DNA from: an uncultured Lachnospiraceae bacterium
Lineage (GTDB): Bacteria; Bacillota; Clostridia; Lachnospirales; Lachnospiraceae
Length of the DNA stretch: 64,000 bases
Assembly: GCA_910586015.1 (NCBI GenBank)
Contig: CAJUGJ010000001.1
Location: 124,001 to 188,000, forward strand
Reading direction: 5' to 3'
Under the pieces are notes generated by a model. That model was not told where the DNA came from and made no database searches. It saw only the letters and a program-made list of their open reading frames with translations. Below are positions 43,121 to 52,212 of the stretch, piece after piece. Made by a program: the position numbers and the translations under genes. Numbering within the stretch: the first letter of the stretch is position 1; each line of letters begins with the position of its first letter.

Positions 43121-44149
43121 TTATGCACCATAGGAAGTTGGACGGATGGAAAACGCCAAAGAATCCAATTTACTGTTTTCAATAATTTTTCCTAACCCGT
43201 TGACTACTGTATTAGCTGCATCTTCGCATACATTAATCGTTAATTCCGTTTCTTGAGAAATCAGTTGATCTAAACATCTGATATTGGCAGAACCTCCAGT
43301 TAAATAAACTCCCGAATCAATAATATCAGAAGAAATTTCTGGTGGAGTTCTCTCTAGAATCACACGAATGGCATCTACAATAGAATGTAAATGTTCAGAA
43401 GTGGATTCATAGACAAAATTAGAATTAATTTCTTTTTCTGTTGGAAGACCAGTAACAATATCACGCCCAAATACTTTTAACGTTTTTACTTCCTTTTCTG
43501 GAAGTGCTACAGAAAGCTCTTTTTTTATAACTTCCGCAGTTTTATTTCCAATAATTAAGTTATATTGTTTTTTAACATTTTGAATAATAGAATCATCAAA
43601 TCGATTTCCGCCTATGGTAATTAATTTACTAAGTACAATTCCTCCTAAAGAAAGAATTGAAATTTCTGTAGTATCTGCACCAATATCAACAACCATAACA
43701 CCATGTGCTGTTGTTACATCAAGTCCTGTTCCTAGTGCATCTGCAATTGGTTTTTCTACAATTCGTACCTTTTTTGTCTTTGCAATCGAACTAGAAACAA
43801 GATCAAAAAATGCTCTCTTTTCTACTTCTGTGATATCAGTTGGAGCAGCTACAATAAATTCTGCACCTGTCAATTTTCCATATTTTCTTGAAACAGTTTC
43901 TAAAGCAGCATTTAACAGTGCTAACATATTAGCAATATTCGCAATGACTCCATTTTTTACTGGAAAGTCCACATCAATATTTGATGGAGCTTTTCCGTAC
44001 ATTTCAAATGCCTCATCACCTATTGCAATAACACGATTTCCATCTGCAATTGCAATAATATTCTTGGCATCAAATATAATTCCTTCATTCTTTTTATATA
44101 TCTTCAGCATACTTGTACCGAAGTCAATTCCGAATACTTTTGCAGACAT
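43121..44149 (-). CDS. mreB: Rod shape-determining protein MreB
   Basis: 342-residue bacterial actin. Phosphate 1 motif FGIDFGTSMLK near the start, VVDIGADTTEISIL, and the adenosine motif GVYLTGGSANIRCLD. Start at 44149 set by GGAGGGAAGAT; the frame extends 20 codons upstream into the radC spacer with no RBS. First of the mreBCD genes, after radC. Confidence 0.96.
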   Translation of the reverse strand: MSAKVFGIDFGTSMLKIYKKNEGIIFDAKNIIAIADGNRVIAIGDEAFEMYGKAPSNIDVDFPVKNGVIANIANMLALLNAALETVSRKYGKLTGAEFIVAAPTDITEVEKRAFFDLVSSSIAKTKKVRIVEKPIADALGTGLDVTTAHGVMVVDIGADTTEISILSLGGIVLSKLITIGGNRFDDSIIQNVKKQYNLIIGNKTAEVIKKELSVALPEKEVKTLKVFGRDIVTGLPTEKEINSNFVYESTSEHLHSIVDAIRVILERTPPEISSDIIDSGVYLTGGSANIRCLDQLISQETELTINVCEDAANTVVNGLGKIIENSKLDSLAFSIRPTSYGA

Positions 44150-44192
44150 ATCTTCCCTCCACAAATTAATTAAAATTTTATTTTTTCTAACC

Positions 44193-44894
44193 TTAAAGAA
44201 GATATCCACTTTCTTTCAGGCTTATATATCGCTTGTCCCCAATAATGATGTGATCTAATAAAGATATTCCAAGAAGTTCTCCAGATTCTTGAACTCGTTT
44301 TGTAATTAAGATATCCTCTCTGCTGGGAGAAGGATCGCCACTTGGATGATTATGCAGTAAGATAAAATTGACTGCTTCTGCTTTTACTGCTTCCAAAAAA
44401 ATTTCTCTGGGTGAGAGCATCGAGGAATTTACAGTGCCAATCGACAATGTAAGACTGCGAATTAATCTGGCTTTAGAATCTAAAAGTGCTAACATAACTT
44501 GTTCCCGATTTAAATGTCGCATTTGTTCCATATAATATTCAGCGATAATTTTAGGGTGATTAAAACAAATTCCCTCCCGAAAGGAAGCACGGTGCAGCCG
44601 TTTGGACAGTTCTGCTATACAAAGTAACTGAATCGCCTTTACTCGTCCTATTCCACGAATCTGCATCAATTCTTTCATTGTCATATGATATAAAGCCATT
44701 AATCCCTGACAGTGAACAGAATAGGTCAAAACACGGCTGGCCAACTCTACACAGCGTTCTTTTCTTGTGCCTGTCCGAATAATCACAGCTAATAATTCAG
44801 CATCGGATAAGGCTTGTGCACCATATTGTTCAAATTTCTCATAAGGTCGTTCCGACTCCGGTAATTCCTTAATTGTGCGTTCTTTATATTCCAT
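44193..44894 (-). CDS. radC: RadC-family JAB/MPN protein
   Basis: 233 residues. A helix-hairpin-helix segment (MQIRGIGRVKAIQLLCI, about 70-85) precedes the JAMM metalloprotease-like domain with HNHPSGDPSPSRED near 180. Start at 44894 chosen because GGAG lies 6 bases upstream. Its link to DNA repair is historical and doubtful. The radC-mreBCD order is widely conserved. Confidence 0.94.
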   Translation of the reverse strand: MEYKERTIKELPESERPYEKFEQYGAQALSDAELLAVIIRTGTRKERCVELASRVLTYSVHCQGLMALYHMTMKELMQIRGIGRVKAIQLLCIAELSKRLHRASFREGICFNHPKIIAEYYMEQMRHLNREQVMLALLDSKARLIRSLTLSIGTVNSSMLSPREIFLEAVKAEAVNFILLHNHPSGDPSPSREDILITKRVQESGELLGISLLDHIIIGDKRYISLKESGYLL

Positions 44895-45089
44895 TTTTTC
44901 TCCTGCTCTTCTCTCCAAGAAGTCGGCAGACAGAGTTACCGGTATATCTGATTAGTTATACAATTTCTGTATTTTACCTACTAAATCAAGTATAATCTTA
45001 CCACAAATCACGACTTTTGTATACATCTAATTGTGTTTAATTTTTCTTAAATTCTTTTAATCTTTAGACAAAATATTACTTGTTTTTTC

Positions 45090-46388
45090 CTAAAAACAGG
45101 CTTTTGGCAAATATCCTGCATCATATAATTTCTGTACAGACATTAAAATTCCAAATTTTGCATGATACCAAGTAAGACCTCCTTGAAAATAGACTGCATA
45201 AGGAGGTTCTATTGGTGCGTCTGCCGATAACTCAATCGATGACCCCTGTACAAATGCTCCTGCTGCCATAATTACTTGTGAATGATATCCCGGCATTGCC
45301 CACGGCTCTGGAACAACATAGCTGTCTACTGGAGCGGCTGCCTGAATCCCACGACAAAAGGCAATTATAGATTCTGGGTGATTTAAGGTGACAGCCTGAA
45401 TAATATCATAACGTGGCTCGACTGCATTTGGAACAACAAAATATCCAAGTCGTTCATAGATATTAGCAGCAAAAATAGCACCTTTTAATGCACCAGATAC
45501 AACCGTTGGAGCTAAAAATAACCCCTGATATAAAGGTTGATTTAAACCAAGTGTTGCCCCAATCTCTTTTCCTAATCCCGGAGCAGAGAGACGATATGCT
45601 GCATTCTCCACAAATTCTTTCTTGCCTGCAATATATCCTCCTGTCGGTGCAAGACCTCCTCCCGGATTTTTGATTAAAGATCCAACGACTAAATCTGCTC
45701 CCACATCGGTAGGCTCTATTGTTTGAACAAATTCACCATAACAATTATCTACCATACAGATAAGATCAGGCTTTATAGACCGAAGAAATGAGATCAATTC
45801 TCCAATTTGTTCAACAGAAAGAGTTGGTCTGGTTTGATATCCTTTCGAACGCTGAATTGTGACTAATTTCGTATTTTTGTGAATGGCAGATCGTATTTTT
45901 TCATAATCAAAAGAACCATCCGAAAGAAGATCTACCTGTCGATACGTAACCCCATATTCTTTTAAAGAACCTTTTGTAGGAGTAATTCCTATAACACTTT
46001 CCAATGTATCATAAGGCTTTCCAACGGGAGATAATAATTCATCACCTGGTCGAAGATTTCCAAAGAGTGCTACTGTCAGTGCATGAGTTCCACTCATAAG
46101 TTGTGGTCTGACTAGAGCATCTTCTGTATGAAAAATTTCTGCATATACTGCTTCTAGAGTATCTCTCCCTAAATCATTATATCCATATCCAGTAGTTGAG
46201 GCAAAGTGTATTTCACTGACCTTGTGTTTTCTCATTGCATTTAGTACTTTCATTTGGTTAAACTCGGCTGTTGTATCAATTAATTCAAAGCGTTCTTTTA
46301 ATTCACGCTCTATTGAAAAGCAAAAATCAAGTACCTTCTTGTCAATACCAGATTGAAGGTACATTGAATAAAGATCCGTATTTTCCAT
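45090..46388 (-). CDS. Methionine gamma-lyase-like PLP enzyme (YnbB / aluminum resistance family)
   Basis: 432 residues, fold-type I PLP enzyme. SGTHALTVALFGNLRPGDELL is the cofactor loop, and VGSLIKNPGGG near residue 231 holds the PLP lysine. The family was named for aluminum resistance and is related to methionine gamma-lyase; the true reaction is uncertain. It has its own strong promoter (46437-46465) and SD GGGGAAT. B. subtilis ynbB also lies near miaA-hfq. Confidence 0.9.
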   Translation of the reverse strand: MENTDLYSMYLQSGIDKKVLDFCFSIERELKERFELIDTTAEFNQMKVLNAMRKHKVSEIHFASTTGYGYNDLGRDTLEAVYAEIFHTEDALVRPQLMSGTHALTVALFGNLRPGDELLSPVGKPYDTLESVIGITPTKGSLKEYGVTYRQVDLLSDGSFDYEKIRSAIHKNTKLVTIQRSKGYQTRPTLSVEQIGELISFLRSIKPDLICMVDNCYGEFVQTIEPTDVGADLVVGSLIKNPGGGLAPTGGYIAGKKEFVENAAYRLSAPGLGKEIGATLGLNQPLYQGLFLAPTVVSGALKGAIFAANIYERLGYFVVPNAVEPRYDIIQAVTLNHPESIIAFCRGIQAAAPVDSYVVPEPWAMPGYHSQVIMAAGAFVQGSSIELSADAPIEPPYAVYFQGGLTWYHAKFGILMSVQKLYDAGYLPKACF

Positions 46389-46436
46389 ACTATTCCCCGC
46401 TTTTTTTATTCCTTCTTTTCCAAAGGTGATATTAAA

Positions 46437-46465
46437 ACTATAGACGTTTCCTGTTGGGTTGTCAA
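46437..46465 (-). promoter_or_regulatory. Promoter of the methionine gamma-lyase-like gene
   Basis: Minus strand TTGACA (46460-46465), 17-base spacer, TATAGT (46437-46442). Near consensus, 49 bases before the start codon. Confidence 0.88.
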
Positions 46466-46589
46466 GTAGGAATCCGATTTCTACATATCGCCAAAAATCA
46501 AAAAGAAGAGCTATTCATTCTTCTGTAGATAACTTTGTATTGGTATGAATTTTTCTGGATATTTAGTTTATTTATATCAGATAATGTTC

Positions 46590-46649
46590 TTAGATAAAAA
46601 GGAGCTGTCGCACTAAGAATGAAACATGCGACAGCTCCTTTTTATCTAA
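46590..46649 (-). terminator. Terminator of the mutS-mutL-miaA-fucosidase operon
   Basis: A perfect 23-bp inverted repeat (46590-46612 with 46627-46649) with a 14-base loop and T runs inside the outer stem on both strands. It contains the fucosidase stop codon. The inner arm GGAGCTGTCGCACTAAGAAT is related to the hairpin at 18515-18566. Confidence 0.92.
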
Positions 46650-48118
46650 TCAAGTTCAATTCGAAATACTACTGGATACTCACTATGTACAGTATTTGTT
46701 TTTAATTCTAATGCTTCCTTGGTTCGTGTCATTTGTACAGTTTCATCAAATCCAAGAACTTTTACTCCTTTTATACACCCATGAAATACAGGAAGACTTG
46801 CAGCATCTTTTTCTCCTAATGAGTGAATTTTTACAAATCCGTCATCTGGATAATGTAATACAATAGCATAGAGAACATGCCCCTTCATAGTAAACCGAAT
46901 ATCTTCGGAAGTAAACGTTTGCTCCTTTTGATCTGTAAATTGTCCTTCCTCTATTACACTTGGACCTTCGGCTGGTACTCGAAATAAAGTAGTATCATAA
47001 ATTGCTTCACCATTTATTTTCATCCAATCTCCGATTTCCTGTAAAATCTGCAAATCCTCTTTTGCAAAACTTCCATCTGCTTTTGGTCCGACATTGAGTA
47101 AAAGTCTTCCGTTTTTACTTACAATATCTACTAAACTACATAGAATATCTTTTGCTTTTTTATAATTATTATGTTCTGTATAACACCAAGAATTTTTAGC
47201 GATTGCGGTATCACTTTGCCATAAATATGGCTTCCATTCCTTAAATTGTCCTCGTTCTATATCAATTACAGCAGTTCCAAATAAAAAGGCGTCATGTTTA
47301 TAATTAATTACGGCACCACCCCATTGTCTAGCACGGTTATAATAATATGCTGCAAATTTTTTTAAATAAGGTTTAAAAGAAGTATGTTGGATCCACCAAT
47401 CAAAGTAGATCATTTTAGGTTGATATTTATCTACAAGTTCACAACATCTTACTAGCCAGTCTTCTAAAAATTGTACCGATGGTTCTGGTTTACTAAAAAG
47501 ATCATGGTGATCTTTTGGCTCTGGCATAGCTGGCCAATAAAAATCTCCTTCTTGTTGATCCTCTTTAATATCACTGTCAAATTCTCTTCCATGACCCATA
47601 AAAAACCAATGTTCTGCTCTGTGAGAAGAGGAGCCAAATTTCATTCCAAGCTTTTCTACTTCTACTTTTAGTTCTCCTAAAATGTCCCGCTTTGGCCCCA
47701 TCTCAAAAGAATTCCATTTCGATAAAAAACTTTCATACATCTGAAATCCATCATGATGTTCAGCTACTGGAATAACATATTGTGCTCCTGTATTTGAAAA
47801 TAATTCTGCCCACGTTTTGGCATTAAATTGTTCTGCTCGAAACATAGAAATAAAATCTTTATAGCCAAAGTCCTTATGTGCTCCATAGGTTTTAATATGA
47901 TGTTCAAATTCCTGTGAACCCTGAATATACATATTTCTGGAGTACCATTCATTTCCAAAAGCAGGAACACTATAAACTCCCCAATGAATAAAAATACCGA
48001 ATTTTAACCCCTGATACCAGTCTGGAACTTGATAATGACTTAAAGAATCCCAATTATCTTGATAAGTTCCTGTTTTAATCACATGTTCTATTTGTGATAA
48101 ATATGTTTTCTTATCCAT
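46646..48118 (-). CDS. Alpha-L-fucosidase (GH29)
   Basis: 490 residues without a signal peptide, so probably cytoplasmic and acting on imported fucosylated oligosaccharides. GH29 core: FGIFIHWGVYSVPAFGNEWY near 40-60, VAEHHDGFQMY, and MIYFDWW near residue 239 with the predicted nucleophile Asp. A beta-sandwich C-terminus follows (about 375-490). It comes 22 bases after miaA and ends in the operon terminator. A fucose-specific gene behind a DNA-repair/tRNA operon is unusual; no sugar transporter or regulator is adjacent. Confidence 0.9.
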   Translation of the reverse strand: MDKKTYLSQIEHVIKTGTYQDNWDSLSHYQVPDWYQGLKFGIFIHWGVYSVPAFGNEWYSRNMYIQGSQEFEHHIKTYGAHKDFGYKDFISMFRAEQFNAKTWAELFSNTGAQYVIPVAEHHDGFQMYESFLSKWNSFEMGPKRDILGELKVEVEKLGMKFGSSSHRAEHWFFMGHGREFDSDIKEDQQEGDFYWPAMPEPKDHHDLFSKPEPSVQFLEDWLVRCCELVDKYQPKMIYFDWWIQHTSFKPYLKKFAAYYYNRARQWGGAVINYKHDAFLFGTAVIDIERGQFKEWKPYLWQSDTAIAKNSWCYTEHNNYKKAKDILCSLVDIVSKNGRLLLNVGPKADGSFAKEDLQILQEIGDWMKINGEAIYDTTLFRVPAEGPSVIEEGQFTDQKEQTFTSEDIRFTMKGHVLYAIVLHYPDDGFVKIHSLGEKDAASLPVFHGCIKGVKVLGFDETVQMTRTKEALELKTNTVHSEYPVVFRIELD

Positions 48119-48140
48119 ACTATTTTCCTTTCTTTTTTTT

Positions 48141-49085
48141 CTATTTAAGAATATTCTTTATATTTCGTAACATTTGTTCCAAAATAATAGAATCTTCTCC
48201 AAGTTTAGTACGATCTAGCCAGATCACATCTTTTTCTCTTTTAAACCATGTCAGTTGTCGTTTCGCAAAATGTCTTGTACTACATTTTATCTGTTCTATC
48301 GCCTCTTCTAAACTACATTCTCCTTCTAAATAAGAATAGATTTCTTTATAACCCAATCCCTGCATAGAAACAAGAGAGCGTTCATACCCTAATTCTTTTA
48401 AATGTATTACTTCTTCTATTAATCCATCTATTATCATCTGATCTACTCTTTGATTAATTCGATCATAGAGAATTTTTCTATCATCGGTTAAAACAAAATA
48501 AGCAAATCGATAAGGGGAAGCTTTTTGTCGTTCTACTTCATTATGCTTTGAAATTGGATTACCTGTTTGACTATAGTACTCCAAAGCACGAATTACCCGT
48601 TTGACATTATTGGGATGAATCGACTGTGCGGAGATTGGATCGATTTTTCTAAGTTTTTCATGCAGTGCCGGTTCTCCATGCTCTTTAGCAAAAGCAAGAA
48701 GTTCTTTCCGATAGTCTTCTTGTGCCTCTACCTTTGTAAAATCAATATCATATAGTACTGCCTGAATATAAAAACCAGTTCCTCCTACTAATATCGGAAT
48801 ACTTCCCTTAGAATAAATTTCATCCATATACCGTTTGGCATACTCTTGAAAACGTACTACATGAAATTCATCTTTTGGATCAAATTCATCAATCAGATAG
48901 TGTGGAACATTTTGCATCTGTTTTTTAGTAATTTTTGCAGTTCCAATATTCATATACCGATATACCTGCATAGAATCGGCAGAAATAATCGATCCATTTA
49001 TTTTTTTTGCAAGTTCAATCGAAAGTTTGGTTTTTCCGACAGCAGTAGGACCAGTAAGTATAATGAGTGGTTTTGGTTCAGACAT
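48141..49085 (-). CDS. miaA: tRNA dimethylallyltransferase
   Basis: 314 residues; adds the isopentenyl group to A37 of tRNAs reading U-starting codons. P-loop GPTAVGKTK near residue 11, the SADSMQVYRYMNIGTAK motif at about 36-52, and VGGTGFYI near 100. It follows mutL by 11 bases, the common mutL-miaA order. No hfq gene follows. Confidence 0.96.
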   Translation of the reverse strand: MSEPKPLIILTGPTAVGKTKLSIELAKKINGSIISADSMQVYRYMNIGTAKITKKQMQNVPHYLIDEFDPKDEFHVVRFQEYAKRYMDEIYSKGSIPILVGGTGFYIQAVLYDIDFTKVEAQEDYRKELLAFAKEHGEPALHEKLRKIDPISAQSIHPNNVKRVIRALEYYSQTGNPISKHNEVERQKASPYRFAYFVLTDDRKILYDRINQRVDQMIIDGLIEEVIHLKELGYERSLVSMQGLGYKEIYSYLEGECSLEEAIEQIKCSTRHFAKRQLTWFKREKDVIWLDRTKLGEDSIILEQMLRNIKNILK

Positions 49086-49096
49086 AAATTCTCCTT

Positions 49097-50983
49097 TTAC
49101 CGTTTAAATTTTTTTTCAATTTCCTGTTTTGTCATAGAAATAATAACAGGGCGACCATGTGGACAATGATATGGATTCTCTAAAGTCATTAATTCGTCAA
49201 TCAATGCTCTTGCTTCTTCTTTTGATAAAGAATGATTTCCCTTTACTGCTGCATGACAGGATAAAGATGCTATTTTTTCTAAAATACTATCTGGTGTTTC
49301 TTTAGAAACTTCTGTTACAAGATCATCAATAAATTCTAAAAGTAGATCTTTTCCCTCTAATCCAAACATATCCGCAGGTATAGATCGTACAAAATATTCC
49401 CTGCTGCCAAAGGATTCTATAGTAAAGCCAAGTTGTTCTAATATCTGTTTATGTGTTAAAATTGCTTCTTCTTCCCGTATAGATAAAGAAAGAACAATAG
49501 GGGGATTTAACATTTGGGAAAGTGTTTCCTTTTCTTTCAACTTTTTAATCGTATGTTCATATAAGATCTTTTCATGGGCAGCATGTTGATCGATCATAAA
49601 TAATTTCTGTTCCGATTCCACCATCCAATAAGTAGAAAATAATTGTCCGATAATTCGATATCCTTTTGCTTTGCGAACCTTATCTGTCTTTGATAGCTCA
49701 TTTCTTTCAGGCTCAAATAGATTTGTCTGATTAAATTCTTTTATGACTTGTTCTCTTGCCTTGTGCATTTGTCGATTTAATTCTTCTTTGGTTGTTAAAT
49801 TATCATAAATACTGTTACCTGCTGGATGTGGTTCTACTTGTTCCAATGTTTCCTTTCGGATAGGTTTTTGATCTTTTAATCCAAGTGTACCTTCTATTTG
49901 AAGTTTTTTATTGGATTCAAATGGTTCTGGTATATTTTCAATAGGGATATATTTTTCCTTTGGTGCTTTTTCAAAGACAGCTTCCACAATCAGATTATGT
50001 CCTGCAAGAGCTTCTTTTACGGCTGTAAATACAGCATGATATAGTGCTTCTCCATCTGAAAAACGAAGTTCCATTTTTGTAGGATGTACATTGACATCTA
50101 TTTTTGAATGGTCAATCGTCAAATGTAAAACAGTAAAAGGATATTTATGCTGCATGGTATAGGGTTTATATGCCTCTTCAATCGCTTTATACAACAGACT
50201 ACTTTTAATATATCTTCCATTGATAAAATAGTTTTCATAATTACGATTCCCACGAGAAATAACAGGTTTACCTAAAAATCCTCCAATAGAAATTCCCTCT
50301 TCCTCCCAAAAAACTGGCAGCAGTTGTGTAGCAATTTCCCTGCCATATACATAATAAATGATATCTTTTAAATTTCGGTTTCCTGAAGTGTGGAGTATCG
50401 TTTTATTATTGTTAATAAATTTAAAAGAGATTTCTGGATGGGATACCGCAAGACGTTCTATCAATTCACTGACATATCCTGCTTCTGTAGTAGGACTTTT
50501 TAAAAATTTTCTTCTTGCAGGCGTATTATAGAATAGATTATGTACTAAAAAAGTCGTTCCTTCTGGACAACCAATTTCAAAACAACCCTTTTCTTCCCCT
50601 CCTTCTATTACATATCTTACACCTGTAAAAGAAGTTCGAGTCTTCGTTAAAAGTTCTACCTGTGCAACTGCGGCAATACTAGAAAGAGCCTCCCCTCGAA
50701 ATCCCAAACTAGAAACTGTCAATAGATCGGTTGCTTTTCGAATTTTACTTGTGGAATGACGAAGAAATGCTATTTGGGCATCTTCTTTTTCCATTCCACA
50801 ACCATTATCTGTAATTCGAATCAGACGAATACCACCTTCTCTGATTTCGGCTGTGATAGCACTTGCACCTGCATCAATCGCATTTTCTATTAACTCTTTT
50901 ACAACCGAAGCAGGTCGTTCCACTACCTCACCTGCGGCAATTTCATTGATTGTTGCTTCATCTAAAACAGCAATTTGTGGCAC
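49097..50983 (-). CDS. mutL: DNA mismatch repair protein MutL
   Basis: 629 residues from a GTG at 50983 (AAGGGAG 9 bases upstream, 5 bases after the preceding stop), giving the usual start VPQIAVLDEATINEIAAGEV. The GHKL ATPase has ELIENAIDAGA, DNGCGM and GFRGEALSSI. The C-terminal domain has the endonuclease motif DQHAAHEKILYE and CPHGRP, so this is the nicking type of MutL found in bacteria without MutH. A frame extending 15 codons further overlaps the upstream gene and was not used. Confidence 0.95.
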   Translation of the reverse strand: MPQIAVLDEATINEIAAGEVVERPASVVKELIENAIDAGASAITAEIREGGIRLIRITDNGCGMEKEDAQIAFLRHSTSKIRKATDLLTVSSLGFRGEALSSIAAVAQVELLTKTRTSFTGVRYVIEGGEEKGCFEIGCPEGTTFLVHNLFYNTPARRKFLKSPTTEAGYVSELIERLAVSHPEISFKFINNNKTILHTSGNRNLKDIIYYVYGREIATQLLPVFWEEEGISIGGFLGKPVISRGNRNYENYFINGRYIKSSLLYKAIEEAYKPYTMQHKYPFTVLHLTIDHSKIDVNVHPTKMELRFSDGEALYHAVFTAVKEALAGHNLIVEAVFEKAPKEKYIPIENIPEPFESNKKLQIEGTLGLKDQKPIRKETLEQVEPHPAGNSIYDNLTTKEELNRQMHKAREQVIKEFNQTNLFEPERNELSKTDKVRKAKGYRIIGQLFSTYWMVESEQKLFMIDQHAAHEKILYEHTIKKLKEKETLSQMLNPPIVLSLSIREEEAILTHKQILEQLGFTIESFGSREYFVRSIPADMFGLEGKDLLLEFIDDLVTEVSKETPDSILEKIASLSCHAAVKGNHSLSKEEARALIDELMTLENPYHCPHGRPVIISMTKQEIEKKFKR

Positions 50984-50988
50984 AACAT

Positions 50989-52203
50989 TCAACTCCCTTC
51001 TGCAATCAGACCCAGTTCCATTTTCCAAAGAAGAATTCTGCGAATAGAATTCTCAATTTGTTTTATCGATAGCTCTCCTGACTTAACCGCATCAAGAACA
51101 GCTTCATATTGTATTTTATAATCTGTGGCAATTAATAAATCATTTCCTGCCTTAATGGCATCTACTGCTGCCGTTTTACTTTCTGTATAATCAATAATTG
51201 CCTGCATAATCAGATCATCGGTCATAATCACTCCATCAAATCCAAGTTCTTCCCTTAAAATTTGATGAACCTTTTCTGATAGAGAAGCAGGTTTTTTATC
51301 ATCCATACATTCTATAATTGTATGAGAAACTAAGATGGCATCTGCACCTGCCCTTATTCCAGCTTCAAATGGAAGAAAGTCCTGTGTTTTAAATATCTCA
51401 TATTCTCTTAAATCAATCGCGATAGAATTATGAGTATTGATATTATTTCCATATCCGGGAAAATGTTTTAAAACAGAGCCGATTTTTTGAGATTTCATAA
51501 TAGTGACAACTTCTTTTACATAATTTGCAGTTTCCTTTGCTGTCTGTCCAAAAGAACGAGCATACATGTAATCTGACGATTCTTTTGCAATATCACAGAC
51601 AGGTGCTAAATTAACATTTAATCCAAGAGAAAGAAGAAAATTAGATTTCTCTTTTGTATCACTTTTTATTGCATCCATTTGTCCTTGTTGATAGAGCTGT
51701 CTAGGAGAATCAAACGGTTTCGAGCGAAAGGCAGAAAATTTACTGACTCTATTTACTGTTCCACCTTCTTCGTCTACTCCTAATAATAATGGTACTTTTG
51801 AAGTTTCTTGATAAGAAGCTAAAATTTCACGTATAGAATCAGGAGTTTCTTCCTTAAAATGATTAGCAAATAAAATATATCCCCCAAAACAATATTGTTT
51901 TAAATCCTCAAGAGCAGTTTCTTTTTGTTCTGGACATCTTGCAAAGAATAACTGTCCTACTTTCTCTTCTAAACTTAATTGTTCAATCCACTGATCCACA
52001 ACAGATTCTTTTGAAATGACTTCTTTTGTTGGAGTGAAAGTATCTATCATTATTGTTGGAGTAGGCTCATAACTAGGAGAAGGGGAAGGGCTCTCAAACG
52101 AGTTAGAAGGTTTTTGAACTCTTTTTTGTAAACTTATAGCAATACAAACTATAATAAGTGAAGCTATTAATCCAAACAGTCGAATCCATTGCTTTCGCTT
52201 CAT
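50989..52203 (-). CDS. Glycoside hydrolase family 3 (NagZ-like beta-N-acetylhexosaminidase)
   Basis: 404 residues, with a signal/anchor helix at 8-25 and a Ser/Pro-rich linker, so probably surface-attached. GH3 core: LLGVDEEGGTVNRVS, KHFPGYGNN near 246, and VIMTDDLIM with the nucleophile Asp near 327. In place of the Asp-Ser-His catalytic dyad loop of NagZ it has N256-T-H258. Possibly releases GlcNAc from muropeptides. It lies between mutS and mutL, which usually adjoin, and is 9 bases after mutS. Confidence 0.87.
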   Translation of the reverse strand: MKRKQWIRLFGLIASLIIVCIAISLQKRVQKPSNSFESPSPSPSYEPTPTIMIDTFTPTKEVISKESVVDQWIEQLSLEEKVGQLFFARCPEQKETALEDLKQYCFGGYILFANHFKEETPDSIREILASYQETSKVPLLLGVDEEGGTVNRVSKFSAFRSKPFDSPRQLYQQGQMDAIKSDTKEKSNFLLSLGLNVNLAPVCDIAKESSDYMYARSFGQTAKETANYVKEVVTIMKSQKIGSVLKHFPGYGNNINTHNSIAIDLREYEIFKTQDFLPFEAGIRAGADAILVSHTIIECMDDKKPASLSEKVHQILREELGFDGVIMTDDLIMQAIIDYTESKTAAVDAIKAGNDLLIATDYKIQYEAVLDAVKSGELSIKQIENSIRRILLWKMELGLIAEGS

Positions 52204-52212
52204 AATCTCTCC

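Noticed and set aside
43614..44258. 214-codon open frame antisense to mreB
   Set aside because: mreB is unmistakable on the other strand; the antisense frame has low-complexity Ile/Ser/Phe content, no RBS, and is a by-product of mreB codon use.
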